Counted from the first letter of the stretch, positions 45,483-54,930 are shown. The stretch is DNA of 64,000 bases from Myxococcales bacterium (GCA_020633325.1 JACKDX010000001.1:1736001-1800000); one strand, 5' to 3'. Program-made: numbers and translations. Notes: generated by a model from the sequence alone, not told the origin.

Positions 45483-46212
45483 ACTTACAATATCGGCAGT
45501 CGACCACTTGATCCGTACCAAGCGGTTTACACTGCTTAACGCCTGGCGGCTCGGGTGCATCACACACCTCTGGTGTCTCGGGATCGTCGCCGGAAACAAA
45601 ATCGATCAAGCCCAATCGCATGACCCTGATCGACCACTGCCAGTCGTTTAGCTCAATGTTGTTGTCACCCGAGGTGACACCGAAAGCGGTCACAATGGCG
45701 ACGAGGTTAAAGCCGCCGCCGGTATCCTGAACGATGGTATCTAGCGCTTCAACGTATTGGGACGGGATGATCTCGAGCGCGCCGGGTTGAGATACGACCT
45801 CGTTCCCAGCGGCGGATGGCACATAGGTGCTCTCCCCCGCCGAGATCGTGTACGGGTTCACAAGGCCTCCTGGAAGCGCGAGCGTGCGCCCGTCGGCACC
45901 TATAAGCTCCACCTTGGCGCCCAGCACGGAAAAGCCATTGGCGTCCGAACGGAGCGGCGCGAGCGAAGCCCGGTTCTGCAGCTGGTTCTGATAAAGTGGA
46001 TACACGACGTACGGACTTGTTGGATTGGTGGCTTGTGCGAGCCCTGTATCGAGCACACCTCCAAAGAGACGCGCCCCATCGGGTGTGACCAGGCAGTCGG
46101 AGCTCGGCAAGATGTTGGCGGTGATGAACACCCCCGGATTGCGTTCTGCGCACGAGACCGTCAGCAGCGCCAGAGAGATCGCTATTGCCATGTACGCTAT
46201 CCGATCCGTCAT
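45433..46212 (-). CDS. Cys-rich lipoprotein of unknown function
   Basis: This ~259-residue protein has a lipoprotein signal with lipobox LLTVSC. I chose the ATG at 46212 because GAGGG lies 7 bases before it; 46230 is the alternative. The body is beta-rich (YPLYQNQLQNRASL, FSVLGAKVELIGADG). The last ~45 residues hold seven Cys in spacing like EVC..KQC..DCRYC..ACC..GHC, suggesting disulfides or a metal site. The same layout is seen in secreted myxobacterial lipoproteins, but I cannot name the family. Its last 50 bp overlap the PATAN/TPR gene. Confidence 0.7.
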   Translation of the reverse strand: MTDRIAYMAIAISLALLTVSCAERNPGVFITANILPSSDCLVTPDGARLFGGVLDTGLAQATNPTSPYVVYPLYQNQLQNRASLAPLRSDANGFSVLGAKVELIGADGRTLALPGGLVNPYTISAGESTYVPSAAGNEVVSQPGALEIIPSQYVEALDTIVQDTGGGFNLVAIVTAFGVTSGDNNIELNDWQWSIRVMRLGLIDFVSGDDPETPEVCDAPEPPGVKQCKPLGTDQVVDCRYCKFSGNAEVAACCGQGHC

Positions 46213-46302
46213 CGCGGCACCCTCATCCATTATTCGCCCAATACAGATTAAGTGTATCTAGAACGGCCGAGAATGCCAATTTGTAGGTAAAGCCGAGTGA
46301 TC

Positions 46303-47916
46303 TCATGAGGAGATGCACGGTTTTGCGCCAAGCGCATTTCTCAGATCTTCCAGTGTCAGCGGAATTGCATGCACATGGCCGGGTTCACCAAAGACCACAT
46401 AATGAAGCACGTTTCCCAAGCGCTTTTTATCCGCGCCCAAGAGCGGAAAGAGTTCGCGCCTCGTGAGCCAAGGGCCGACATCAATGGGGAGCCCAAGCGC
46501 ATGGAGAAGTTGCCGCAATCGGCTCGCGTCGTTGTCAGCCGTTATCCCAATATGCCTACCCACCTTTGCAGCGGCCATCATTCCAAGCGCGACCGCTTCC
46601 CCGTGCCGCATTCCCTCGAAGTTTTCGAGAGCCTCGATGGCATGACCGATCGTGTGGCCAAGATTCAGCACCCTGCGGCGGCCGGATTCCTGCTCATCGG
46701 CAGTCACAATCTGAGCCTTCAGGGCAACCGCCATCTCCACAGCCTGCGCCAGTGTGTCTTCGTGTCTATTGAGCAGTTGCTGTGTGTGGCGTTCCAAAAA
46801 CTCGACCGCTGATGTTCCCGATATCCAAGCGGCCTTGACCACTTCCGCCAAACCTGAGCGATACTCTACATCCGGCAAGGTCTCTAGGCGTTGAAGGTCA
46901 CACACTACAAATCGTGGCTGATAAAATGCGCCAATGAGGTTCTTGCCCTGGGGGCGATCAAAGCCTGTTTTGCCGCCCACAGAGCTGTCGACCATACTCA
47001 GGAGCGTTGTCGGCAGATGTCCAAGCTGCATGCCTCGCAGAAGCGTGGCTGCCGCGAACCCTGCGAGGTCTCCCACCACGCCGCCCCCAACCGCAAGCAC
47101 CAAATCCCCTCGTGTCACGTTGCCCGCGATGGCCGCATCCCAGATTGCTTCCACGCTGCTCAACGTCTTGTGAGACTCACCGGGCGCCAGCGTAACCTCG
47201 ATCACATGCTTGCCTCGTGCTTCAAGCTCGGCAATCACCGACGGTATCGCAAGCGGGCGTATGTTGCTATCGCTCACGAGGACAATATGTTGCACAGATA
47301 CCATCTCTTCGATGGCGCGACCGGCCACGTCGTCTAATCCTCTTCCAATCCAGATGCTGTAACTTCGCTCACCTAGCGGAACCACCACAGACCGAAGCGC
47401 GCTTAGCTGCGCAATTTCCGTAGCAATGTCCCCGGGATCTCGGCCGTGCGTGTGTATGACGGCGTGGCATTCCGCATAGCTCGAAGCGCGCGCATCCATC
47501 AACCCCTGAAGCGTGGCAGCTACATCTTTTCCAACGAGGAGAGGACGGTCTCTACTGCCTTCGATTCTTCGCGCCAACTCTTGCACGGGCGCCGTGAGGG
47601 TGAGCAATAACCCTTTGCTCAAGAGCAGTCGCCGGCTGTCGTCGTGAAGCACCGCCCCGCCCCCCAAGGCAATCACTAAAGGCTCGCTGACATTTATGGC
47701 TTCGGCGAGCGCCTGAGCCTCCGCGATGCGAAACGCGGCCTCTCCTCGCTCTTGATACCATCTCGCAATCGACATGCCGGTGCGCGAGACGATGTGCGCG
47801 TCCAAGTCGATACATCTTCGGCCGGTGCGCTCGGCTACTATCCGCGCCACGGTACTCTTGCCGCTACCCATGGGGCCCGACAAAACGATGGGCCGATGCT
47901 GGGGCGCGTGGATCAT
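46303..47916 (-). CDS. aroKB: Shikimate kinase / 3-dehydroquinate synthase fusion
   Basis: This 537-residue protein carries two shikimate-pathway steps. Residues 1-165 are shikimate kinase: P-loop GPMGSGKST (14-22), DLDAHI substrate region and GGGAVL near 105. Residues from about 180 are dehydroquinate synthase: VGGGVVGDLAGFAAATLLRG, DSSVGGKTGFD, and metal ligands in SGLAEVVK, LNLGHTIGHA and RHGEAVALG. The two catalytic steps are not consecutive (DHQS is step 2, SK step 5). It follows pilQ by 45 bp. The pilMNOPQ-aroK-aroB order is classical in gammaproteobacteria, here with the two aro genes joined. Confidence 0.93.
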   Translation of the reverse strand: MIHAPQHRPIVLSGPMGSGKSTVARIVAERTGRRCIDLDAHIVSRTGMSIARWYQERGEAAFRIAEAQALAEAINVSEPLVIALGGGAVLHDDSRRLLLSKGLLLTLTAPVQELARRIEGSRDRPLLVGKDVAATLQGLMDARASSYAECHAVIHTHGRDPGDIATEIAQLSALRSVVVPLGERSYSIWIGRGLDDVAGRAIEEMVSVQHIVLVSDSNIRPLAIPSVIAELEARGKHVIEVTLAPGESHKTLSSVEAIWDAAIAGNVTRGDLVLAVGGGVVGDLAGFAAATLLRGMQLGHLPTTLLSMVDSSVGGKTGFDRPQGKNLIGAFYQPRFVVCDLQRLETLPDVEYRSGLAEVVKAAWISGTSAVEFLERHTQQLLNRHEDTLAQAVEMAVALKAQIVTADEQESGRRRVLNLGHTIGHAIEALENFEGMRHGEAVALGMMAAAKVGRHIGITADNDASRLRQLLHALGLPIDVGPWLTRRELFPLLGADKKRLGNVLHYVVFGEPGHVHAIPLTLEDLRNALGAKPCISS

Positions 47917-47961
47917 AGCTCGTACATAGGCAGCGCTAATCCACTTGGCAAGCTGGGACCG

Positions 47962-50187
47962 CTAAAGTTTCAACGCCTCACTGCGGTTTACTATGCGCGG
48001 CGTAAGAAATATCAAGAGCTCGCTGCGCTCATCTCGCACGCGTCGTCTTTGAAACAAGAGTCCCAAGATGGGAATATCCCCAAAAAACGGCACCTGATCA
48101 ACGTTGTGACCCGTGTTCCTCGTGTAGATTCCGCCGATGACAGCGGTATGCCCGTCATCCAGCAAAAGATCCGTTTCCGCCTCGCGCTTAAGAATTGCTG
48201 GATCCCCCCTGGCACCGGTCCGGGTGAAGTCGGGTTCATCTCGCGTCACCTTGACGTGCATGGCCACGGAGCCATCGCTGGTAACATGCGGCCTGACTGC
48301 GAGCTGCAGCTTTGCCTCTTGAAATGCCGTCTGCACCCCCTGCGCACTCACTTGCGAATACGGAATTAATGTCCCTTGCGCGATATGCGCTTGGTGATTG
48401 TCCAAGGTCAGGATGCGCGGCGAGCTCACAATCCTCACGACCCCGTTGGCTTCGGCAGCACTCAATCGCACGTTGATATTGATATTGCCATCGACGCTCC
48501 CAAAGCTCATCCCCAGGGCGCCGCCTTGACCGTCGCCCACGGTGGCGGGCAAGTTCACCGCAAAATTTGGAGTGGGAACCGCTGCCGCAAACGGAGAAAG
48601 ACCTTGGGTCGGTGTGGCGGCCGGGTTGTAGTTGCCGCCGGCAGCCGTGATATTCGATGGAAATGCAAGTCCAGTGGGGTTGCCAGTAGCCGATGCCATC
48701 GTCACGTCCCCACCCCATTGAATGCCGACATCTTTGCTGTACTGGCTCGTCGCTTCGACGATGCGCGCCTCTACGAGCACCTGCGGCGTTTGCGTATCCA
48801 AGCTTCGCACGAGCGACTCAACCTCTTGTAAGTTCTCCACGAGATCACGCACCACTAACACGTTGGTTCGTGCATCCACGGACACACTGCCCCGCGCACT
48901 CAAGAGCTCGTTAATACGTGGCTGCAGCTCCTCTGCTGTGGCATAGCTTACCGGAATCAAGCGCGTCTCCAACGGCGCCAGTTGCTCGCGTTGCTTGCTG
49001 CGCGCAAGCGCCATCTCCGCTTCCTTTTCCAAGGTCGTCAAAGGAGCCACGCGGATGATATTGCCGCGTCTCACCATGCCCAGTCCCTTGGATTGGAGAA
49101 TCAGCTCGAGCGCCTGGTCCCAGGGCACGTCCCGCATGCGGATGGTGACGGCGCCCGTGACGTCATCACTGGTTATCACGTTCACCCCACCCACCTCAGC
49201 CAACAGGCGCAGAATGTTATGAATATCGGCGTCCTTGAAGTCCAAATCGATTCTGCGGCCGATATAGGCGCGCTGCCCTGCTCCTTTGGTCTGCAGTGGT
49301 ACTGGAAATACGAAGCCTGCAGCCTGATCACCAGCCACTGCCTCAGTATCATTTCCATCAGCACTGTTTTCACCCGTGGGTAGAGAGGGAGCGCCGATAG
49401 CGCGCGAACGACGTTGTGACTTCACGCTGTCATCCGTGGGTGCGAACAGCCACACAATGCGTTTTCCTTCTCGAATCACGGTGGCGCTCCCCACGTGCTC
49501 TCGCGCGACTTCCACAATCGCCCGCCCGCGCTCAGAATGCACGCGAACGGTTTTGACCAACGAATCGCGAGCCCCTTGAATCTCCTTTTGCACGGTGCTT
49601 GAAACACTGGTGGCAGGCAACTCCAGTCTAGTGGTCTCCTCCACGCCGGCGATGACGCGAAACTCGACCGGCTTATTCAACTCCACGATGACCCGATCTC
49701 GACCATCACGTCGCTCCAAGTGTACATCCTGCACTTGCGCAGGACCCGGAGAGGTAACCGCTTTCGATACATGTGAACGGGCTGTCATCGGCTCAAGGCG
49801 AATCACGATTTGGTCCAAGTCCGCCCGCGCGTGATAGGTCACCGCACGGCGCGTAGTGACGTTGATACGCACCCCTTGGGCAGTTGTGCTGCTGCTCGTA
49901 TCGAGAACCAAACTTGGATCCCCTTGTATCTTAATGCCCCGATTGCTGAGCAGCGTGCCAGTGACTTCAATCACGACCAATGTACCGTTGCGGAACGATT
50001 TCACATTGTATGTCGGCACTTTAAAGCGCCCACGAATCACAATGTCCGTATGTTGCTTGTTCCCTTTGGCTGACACGGTGACAGGCGCATTGGGCAAAGC
50101 CGCCGTGGTGGGCTTGTCTTCCGTATGGGCTATAGAACTCAGGCCAAAAAGACCCACCAAATAAATACACACCCGGCCTGACCGCAT
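47962..50187 (-). CDS. pilQ: Type IV pilus secretin
   Basis: The 741-residue outer-membrane secretin through which the pilus passes. A signal peptide (CIYLVGLFGLSSIAHT) is followed by two AMIN-like peptidoglycan-binding regions (about 35-125 and 150-245). The N0/STN domain lies near 315-375 (IDLDFKDADIHNILRLLAEV) and an N1 domain near 400-460. The secretin core contains LVEARIVEATSQYSKDVG, a Gly-rich gate region near 520-560, and ends VPFFGDIPILGLLF plus RSELLIFLTPRIV. It is separated from pilP by 156 bp, so it may have its own promoter as well as read-through. Confidence 0.95.
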   Translation of the reverse strand: MRSGRVCIYLVGLFGLSSIAHTEDKPTTAALPNAPVTVSAKGNKQHTDIVIRGRFKVPTYNVKSFRNGTLVVIEVTGTLLSNRGIKIQGDPSLVLDTSSSTTAQGVRINVTTRRAVTYHARADLDQIVIRLEPMTARSHVSKAVTSPGPAQVQDVHLERRDGRDRVIVELNKPVEFRVIAGVEETTRLELPATSVSSTVQKEIQGARDSLVKTVRVHSERGRAIVEVAREHVGSATVIREGKRIVWLFAPTDDSVKSQRRSRAIGAPSLPTGENSADGNDTEAVAGDQAAGFVFPVPLQTKGAGQRAYIGRRIDLDFKDADIHNILRLLAEVGGVNVITSDDVTGAVTIRMRDVPWDQALELILQSKGLGMVRRGNIIRVAPLTTLEKEAEMALARSKQREQLAPLETRLIPVSYATAEELQPRINELLSARGSVSVDARTNVLVVRDLVENLQEVESLVRSLDTQTPQVLVEARIVEATSQYSKDVGIQWGGDVTMASATGNPTGLAFPSNITAAGGNYNPAATPTQGLSPFAAAVPTPNFAVNLPATVGDGQGGALGMSFGSVDGNININVRLSAAEANGVVRIVSSPRILTLDNHQAHIAQGTLIPYSQVSAQGVQTAFQEAKLQLAVRPHVTSDGSVAMHVKVTRDEPDFTRTGARGDPAILKREAETDLLLDDGHTAVIGGIYTRNTGHNVDQVPFFGDIPILGLLFQRRRVRDERSELLIFLTPRIVNRSEALKL

Positions 50188-50343
50188 CGAGACTCCTTGG
50201 TCTAAGAAAACGAAACCAATGATCGGCTGCCGCTCTTCACAAAGGCAAATAAACGACCCGGCGGGAATAAAGTAGCCGGAAAAAAGTCTAACAATTTTGC
50301 GGCAATATTACATTGACACTGAAATCGTCCATGCCCCCGTGTC

Positions 50344-50955
50344 TCATTTGGGCTGATCCGCGTCGCCCCCAAGTATCATGGTTCGGGTGAGCGGCGGCTG
50401 ATTGGGCGCCATTGGATTCTCACGCGTGAGCACCACCTGTCCAGGTGAATCGGCGGCCGAGTCCGCCCCGCGCACACGCGAGACGCGCCAGTTGAGCATG
50501 AGCGGCGGACTGTCTGAATCCACCTGAAGCACCTCCGGGCGCCCCACGAAATCGCCCCGCTTAACCACATAGCCCACGCCATTCGGGTCCACGATTAGCG
50601 CGCGAGGACTGGGCACCCCACTGATGACGGCCGTCACCCGCATCTGGTCGATGCCTACCGAACCCATGACGACCTCTCGCTGGGGCGAATCGAGAAGCTG
50701 GGTTTTAAAAATCTGGGTAAAGGTGCGAAATGGATCGCGATTGCCTTCCGTTTCCACAAACATTTCTTCGGGATATTCAGGAGGCGGTTTTTCCTCCGCC
50801 GTTCCTGCATCCGGCGCAAGAAGAGCTGGCGCGGTCGTGCTCGCCATCTTCGAAGCGCCATCCCCATCCCCGCCGCACGCTCCCAGCCCACATCCGACAA
50901 CGCCGAGAAGTATCCACCCGGTCGGAAGCATGCATGCCAATTTGGCGCCAATCAT
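50344..50955 (-). CDS. pilP: Type IV pilus lipoprotein
   Basis: The 203-residue inner-membrane lipoprotein of the alignment complex that links PilNO to PilQ. The lipobox is GLGAC near residue 25 (LLGVVGCGLGACGG), with an earlier Cys in the same hydrophobic stretch that could also fit. An acidic linker leads to the C-terminal beta domain (MRVTAVISGVPSPRALIVDPNGVGYVVKRGDFVG across positions 105-140). The ATG overlaps the pilO stop by 4 bp. The acidic linker and Pro-rich region are typical. Confidence 0.88.
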   Translation of the reverse strand: MIGAKLACMLPTGWILLGVVGCGLGACGGDGDGASKMASTTAPALLAPDAGTAEEKPPPEYPEEMFVETEGNRDPFRTFTQIFKTQLLDSPQREVVMGSVGIDQMRVTAVISGVPSPRALIVDPNGVGYVVKRGDFVGRPEVLQVDSDSPPLMLNWRVSRVRGADSAADSPGQVVLTRENPMAPNQPPLTRTMILGGDADQPK

Positions 50956-51566
50956 TTGGCTCCCCCTTGGGGGGCCGAAGGCGCGCTCGCAGCCGCTTCT
51001 GCATCAAGACGCCGGAAAGTGGTGGCCAACACGCTGACCTTCAATATGACTTCGTCTTGAGTGGACACCGGATCCCCAAGTCGGATGTTTTCCATATTGA
51101 TGGCCCGTTCGAGCTTACCGATATGGTAGAAGAACTTCGCAAGCTGATGAAACCGCCCGCTCAGCCGAAGCGAAACCGGCACACGCGTGTAATGCTCGGA
51201 CTGCTCTTCGGGAAGAGGTTCCACCAAGAGTATCTTTAGCCCGCTCAGCTCGGCGACACGGTTGAGATCCTGTAGGAATGCTGGAATCTCGGCTCGCTCG
51301 GGCAGACTACGTAGGTTTTGTTGGTCGAGCGCTTCGCGTAACACCAACTCGTCGCGCAGGGCCACATATTCCTTGCGGTGCTCTTCTGCGACGCGCAAGT
51401 CCTTGCGCAACACTTCGTATTTGGAATCTGTTTCGCCCATTGCATTGGAAACACGCATGTACAGTACAAAATAAAAAAGCACACTCAGGAGAACAATAAT
51501 GCCTACGAGGACGCCGATCTTTGCTCCCAAGGGAAGTTTTGAAAAGCTTGTTGCGTCCAAAGCCAT
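50952..51566 (-). CDS. pilO: Type IV pilus inner-membrane protein
   Basis: A 204-residue bitopic protein of the PilMNOP alignment complex. A membrane helix at about 15-37 (GVLVGIIVLLSVLFYFVLYM) follows a short cytoplasmic start. A coiled-coil stretch (DSKYEVLRKDLRVAEEHRKEY) and the ferredoxin-like periplasmic domain (SLRLSGRFHQLAKFFYHIG) follow. The order between pilN and pilP and the one-base overlap with pilN (TGATG) support the call. Confidence 0.92.
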   Translation of the reverse strand: MALDATSFSKLPLGAKIGVLVGIIVLLSVLFYFVLYMRVSNAMGETDSKYEVLRKDLRVAEEHRKEYVALRDELVLREALDQQNLRSLPERAEIPAFLQDLNRVAELSGLKILLVEPLPEEQSEHYTRVPVSLRLSGRFHQLAKFFYHIGKLERAINMENIRLGDPVSTQDEVILKVSVLATTFRRLDAEAAASAPSAPQGGAK

Positions 51567-52207
51567 CAGTACCGAACCTTACAGGTCACGTCGAATCCAA
51601 TCATGCGCGACTCTCCGGCCTCCCCGGCAGTCAATTCGCTTTTTTGAAGGGTCACTTCCTCGAAGTATTCGCTGATCGCGAGGCGCCTGAGAAACTCCGC
51701 GATGTCTTCGTTAGACTTTCCTTCGCCACGGATATGACACTCCCGACCCTCCTCCTCGAAGGATTTCAACCACAGGCGCCGCGGATCCCAGTTGGGGGAA
51801 AACCCTGCAAGGGGATTGTCTTCTCGCAGTTTGGCCAGCCTTTCAGGATCAACGGTCGGTCGGCCGCCTACGCTAAGCACGCGCGCAAGCTCCAACATGA
51901 TATTGGTCGGCCCGAGTTGCGCTTTTTCCAGGTCTCGCACCACCGCCTCGAGACGCTTGCTCTTTTCCACCTTGGTTTTTACGCTTTCAAGGTCCGCGCT
52001 TTGCTGCTTGAGATCATCGATCTTTGTCGTGAGATCTTGATTACGGGCCTCGAGCTCCTCGAGCTGATTGTTGGACATAAGGTAAATAATGAGGAGCAGC
52101 CCGCACCACAAGAGCGCGCCGACTACATACACCACGCTCCATAACTGATTGCTTCCGCCGGCGGCGGTCTGGCGTTCGGCCCGCGGCAGTAAATTAATGC
52201 GAATCAC
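51566..52207 (-). CDS. pilN: Type IV pilus inner-membrane protein
   Basis: A 213-residue bitopic partner of PilO. The start VIRINLLPRAE is the PilM-binding motif of PilN. It requires the GTG at 52207, which overlaps the pilM stop by 4 bp (GTGA); the longer frame from 52240 is not needed. A membrane helix (VVYVVGALLWCGLLLIIYL) is followed by a coiled coil (LEELEARNQDLTTKIDDLK) and a small periplasmic domain. Confidence 0.93.
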   Translation of the reverse strand: MIRINLLPRAERQTAAGGSNQLWSVVYVVGALLWCGLLLIIYLMSNNQLEELEARNQDLTTKIDDLKQQSADLESVKTKVEKSKRLEAVVRDLEKAQLGPTNIMLELARVLSVGGRPTVDPERLAKLREDNPLAGFSPNWDPRRLWLKSFEEEGRECHIRGEGKSNEDIAEFLRRLAISEYFEEVTLQKSELTAGEAGESRMIGFDVTCKVRY

Positions 52208-53250
52208 TGCTCGTGGTCTTTCCGCAGCGCAAGGCCGCATGCCACCGACATCTGCAACGCTCTCAGCCTCAGCTCGGCAAGGTCGACGGTCTTCGCGTCG
52301 GGAATTGCAAGCTGCAAGGGATCAAGCAACTCAACTGCAACCCGCGCGCCCGTTGAGATCGCGTCGAGCAAAGAACGCACATTGGCCGTACCTCCGGACA
52401 CGTAGATCTTATCAATGGACCTGTCGCCGCTCGTGGCGATATAGAAATCCAAGGAGCGCTGGATCTCTCCCGCAAATGCGCCCGCCCCTTCGCGAACAAT
52501 CTCTGCAATCTCGGGCGGCGCTTCTTCGGCGCTCGTCCCACATTTAAGCGCGTCGGCCTCTTCAAAACTCACTCCGAGGCGACGCTGCACCTCGGCGGTA
52601 ATGCCATTGCCCCCGCTCGTGATATCTCGGGTGAAGGCAGTCACACCGTTGGAAATCATATTGAGTGTGGCGATGGAAGCGCCCATGTGGAGCAGAGCTA
52701 TCGTCTGCCCAGCAGGGAACCCCCCATAGGCTGCTTCGAAGCAGTTTTGCACCGTAAACGCATCGAGATCCACGACCCGCGGCCGCAATCGCGCTTCAAA
52801 CGCCAGATTCGTGAGATCGCCAATCTCTTCGCGCTTGGCGGCCACGAGCAATACTTCCATCTGCCCCGCATCGGGACGCTCTTGAAGCACTTGATAATCA
52901 AGCTGCACGTCCGCGATATCAAAAGGGATGTACTGCTCCGCCTCCCAGTTGATCTGTTGCGCCAGTTCCTCGGCGGTCATCAACGGGATGTTGATTTTCT
53001 TGATAATGACGCTGTGCCCGCTCAGTCGGAGCGCAATATCGCGGCGCTTGGCTTTATGAAAAAGCTGCTCGAGTCCCGCCACCACCGCCCCGGCGTTCAT
53101 CACATGGCCATCGACAATCGTCTGAGGTGGCAAGGGATAATAGCCAAACCGCACCAACGAGCGCGCCCCCGACCGCGCCTCTTTGATTTCGCATACCTTG
53201 ATCGAGCTCGAGCCGATATCTACGCCGACTAGATTTCTACCTTCCCCCAT
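52204..53250 (-). CDS. pilM: Type IV pilus assembly actin-like ATPase
   Basis: A 348-residue cytoplasmic protein with the actin/FtsA fold that binds the PilN tail. Phosphate loops are visible: GVDIGSSSIKVCEI near the start and LLHMGASIATLNMI near 190, with VSGGTANVRSLLDAI near 282. It precedes pilN with a 4-bp overlap. The upstream XRE-like gene ends 11 bp before it, so both may be read from one promoter. Confidence 0.94.
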   Translation of the reverse strand: MGEGRNLVGVDIGSSSIKVCEIKEARSGARSLVRFGYYPLPPQTIVDGHVMNAGAVVAGLEQLFHKAKRRDIALRLSGHSVIIKKINIPLMTAEELAQQINWEAEQYIPFDIADVQLDYQVLQERPDAGQMEVLLVAAKREEIGDLTNLAFEARLRPRVVDLDAFTVQNCFEAAYGGFPAGQTIALLHMGASIATLNMISNGVTAFTRDITSGGNGITAEVQRRLGVSFEEADALKCGTSAEEAPPEIAEIVREGAGAFAGEIQRSLDFYIATSGDRSIDKIYVSGGTANVRSLLDAISTGARVAVELLDPLQLAIPDAKTVDLAELRLRALQMSVACGLALRKDHEQ

Positions 53251-53261
53251 GGGCGGCTATT

Positions 53262-53615
53262 TCACTCCTCTTCACCGAACACATGTCTGGCGTCTGCCAA
53301 ACTCAGCCCCAAAGCTTCAAGGATTTTTCGTTTGGTGTCCATTCGGCAGCCATAACCCTTCTCGACGCGGTCAATGGTAAGGACCGACAGATGGGCGCGA
53401 CGTGCCAATTCCGCCTTGGAAACCATACGTTCGATGCGCATCGCGCGAACGTTGTTCTTTTTTCGCGGCGCGGGACTCCCCGGCGAAGTTGCAGATTTGG
53501 ATGCGTCCTTGGGCTCCTCCGTATTGGGGGAGGCATTTTCATGAGGAGCGTCGGACTTATTCATGATTTTTGGAAGAATGGGCCGCTGGGGCGTGTTTGG
53601 ATGGTCACCTACCAT
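53262..53615 (-). CDS. XRE-type helix-turn-helix protein at the head of the pil genes
   Basis: A 117-residue protein (or 100 residues from the ATG at 53564). The first half is polar and Pro/Ser/Glu-rich and is likely disordered. The C-terminal ~60 residues form a Cro/C1-type helix-turn-helix: MRIERMVSKAELARRAHLSV, then LTIDRVEKGYGCRMDTKRK, then ILEALGLSL. It could control the pil genes or its own promoter. An AT-rich gap with palindromes lies directly upstream. Confidence 0.75.
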   Translation of the reverse strand: MVGDHPNTPQRPILPKIMNKSDAPHENASPNTEEPKDASKSATSPGSPAPRKKNNVRAMRIERMVSKAELARRAHLSVLTIDRVEKGYGCRMDTKRKILEALGLSLADARHVFGEEE

Positions 53616-53649
53616 CCGAGTTATGGCGTCCTCGCGACCGAGGTCAAGA

Positions 53650-53740
53650 ATAATTGTTAATTATATGATAATTGTGTTTAAGTTACGGTTAATTCAGACA
53701 ATATACATGTATAATTACAGTGTGAACACACAAAAAAACC
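53650..53740. promoter_or_regulatory. AT-rich divergent control region upstream of the XRE-pil genes
   Basis: A ~90-bp stretch is far more AT-rich than its surroundings. It holds TATAAT on the minus strand (53660-53665), facing the XRE-pil genes, and TATAAT on the plus strand (53710-53715), facing the LysM gene. It also has a perfect palindrome TATACATGTATA (53702-53713) and an inverted repeat GTGTG/CACAC (53720-53731). The two repeats could be operators for the XRE-type protein. Clear -35 elements were not found. Confidence 0.5.
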
Positions 53741-53835
53741 TCTGACGTCGAAGCCAACCACAATTTGGCTTAAACGGGGTACGAAAACTGCCCAGACAGT
53801 TGATCCTTTGCTATGAACGCCCATACTTGCGCCCT

Positions 53836-54927
53836 ATGACGAATCTCTCGACATGCAAGCTGGCGTTCTTGTGTTGCGGTTTGTTTGCTGCCGTGACTAC
53901 GGCCCTCCCCGCGCCTGCTCGGGCGGAGCAACATCACGAAGTACGGTCCGGACAGACGCTCTCGGCGATTGCGCGTCGCTACCACATCAGCGTGAGTTCT
54001 TTGGCCGCTGCCAATGGGCTCACGTCTCAAGCGATGTTGAAGCAAGGGACGATGCTGCGCGTTCCGGAACGCGGTATCGTTTTTGTCGAGCGAGGGCAGA
54101 CATTGGGCGGATTGGCTCGGGCGCACGGCGTGGGCATGCGTGCGCTCGCCAGCGCCAACCGGATGAAAGTTGGCGATCCCGTCTACGAAGGACAACGGTT
54201 GGTGCTGCCTACAAGGGAGAAGGAAGGCCACGGCTCAAAGGACTTGGCCTCAAAACGAGACCATTCGAGCGGCCGAGAAGGTGCCGTTCGACTTTATCGC
54301 GTCTGCACCCAACAACGTCTCAAACTTTCTGTCGTTGATCACCGGGGCAGGCCCCGGCAAGCCGCGCGACGCCAGCTCGCTCGTCTACTCCGGCCCCGGG
54401 GCTCTTCGCGAACGCGGCTGCCTCATCCCCGCCTGCTCGAGTTGCTGGGCCGTGTTTCAAATCACTTTGACGGTCGCACGCTCGTCGTAATCAGCGGGTA
54501 CAGACTGCCTGGCGGTCGCACCTCGCGCACGAGTCGGCACACCCAGGGGCGCGCCATCGACTTTAAAGTCGACGGCATCTCGAACCGCGTATTGCGCAAC
54601 TACTTGCGCACATTGCCGAACGTAGGCGTCGGCTATTATCCTCGCAGTTCGTTTGTGCATCTCGATGTGCGTCAAACTCCAGCCTATTGGGTCGACTGGT
54701 CGGGCCCGGGCGAAGCACCCATCATGGAAAAACGTCGCCGATCCCGTTTGGCCTCGAGAGGGGACGTCAGCGAAAGCGACGACGTGTCCGAAGATACCGT
54801 TTCTGAAGTGGAGGCGTTGCCTCAAGCAACGTCTGAGGATGAGTCCCCGGAGCTTGTCGAAGACGCTCGCCCTGATGCCCCCGAGCTTCCTTATGCGGAA
54901 TCAGATATGTCCCCTAGCGCTCAGTAA
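53836..54927 (+). CDS. Secreted LysM protein with M15/DUF882-type peptidase domain
   Basis: A ~363-residue envelope protein. The signal peptide ends near ALPAPARA. Two LysM domains follow (HHEVRSGQTLSAIARRYHISV and a second with GQTLGGLARAHGVGM). A basic linker leads to an M15-like region with SGYRLPGG, SRHTQGRAIDFKV (metal His and Asp) and SFVHLDVR (second metal His). The ~60-residue tail is very acidic. This combination suggests peptidoglycan binding and cleavage or remodelling. The start is uncertain: a TTG at 53800 also exists. It is divergent from the XRE-pil operon. Confidence 0.82.
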   Translation: MTNLSTCKLAFLCCGLFAAVTTALPAPARAEQHHEVRSGQTLSAIARRYHISVSSLAAANGLTSQAMLKQGTMLRVPERGIVFVERGQTLGGLARAHGVGMRALASANRMKVGDPVYEGQRLVLPTREKEGHGSKDLASKRDHSSGREGAVRLYRVCTQQRLKLSVVDHRGRPRQAARRQLARLLRPRGSSRTRLPHPRLLELLGRVSNHFDGRTLVVISGYRLPGGRTSRTSRHTQGRAIDFKVDGISNRVLRNYLRTLPNVGVGYYPRSSFVHLDVRQTPAYWVDWSGPGEAPIMEKRRRSRLASRGDVSESDDVSEDTVSEVEALPQATSEDESPELVEDARPDAPELPYAESDMSPSAQ

Positions 54928-54930
54928 ATC

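Noticed and set aside
50188..50343. Possible small gene or terminator between pilP and pilQ
   Set aside because: The 156-bp gap has only a weak 5-bp stem (CCGGC/GCCGG) and no open frame with a start signal.
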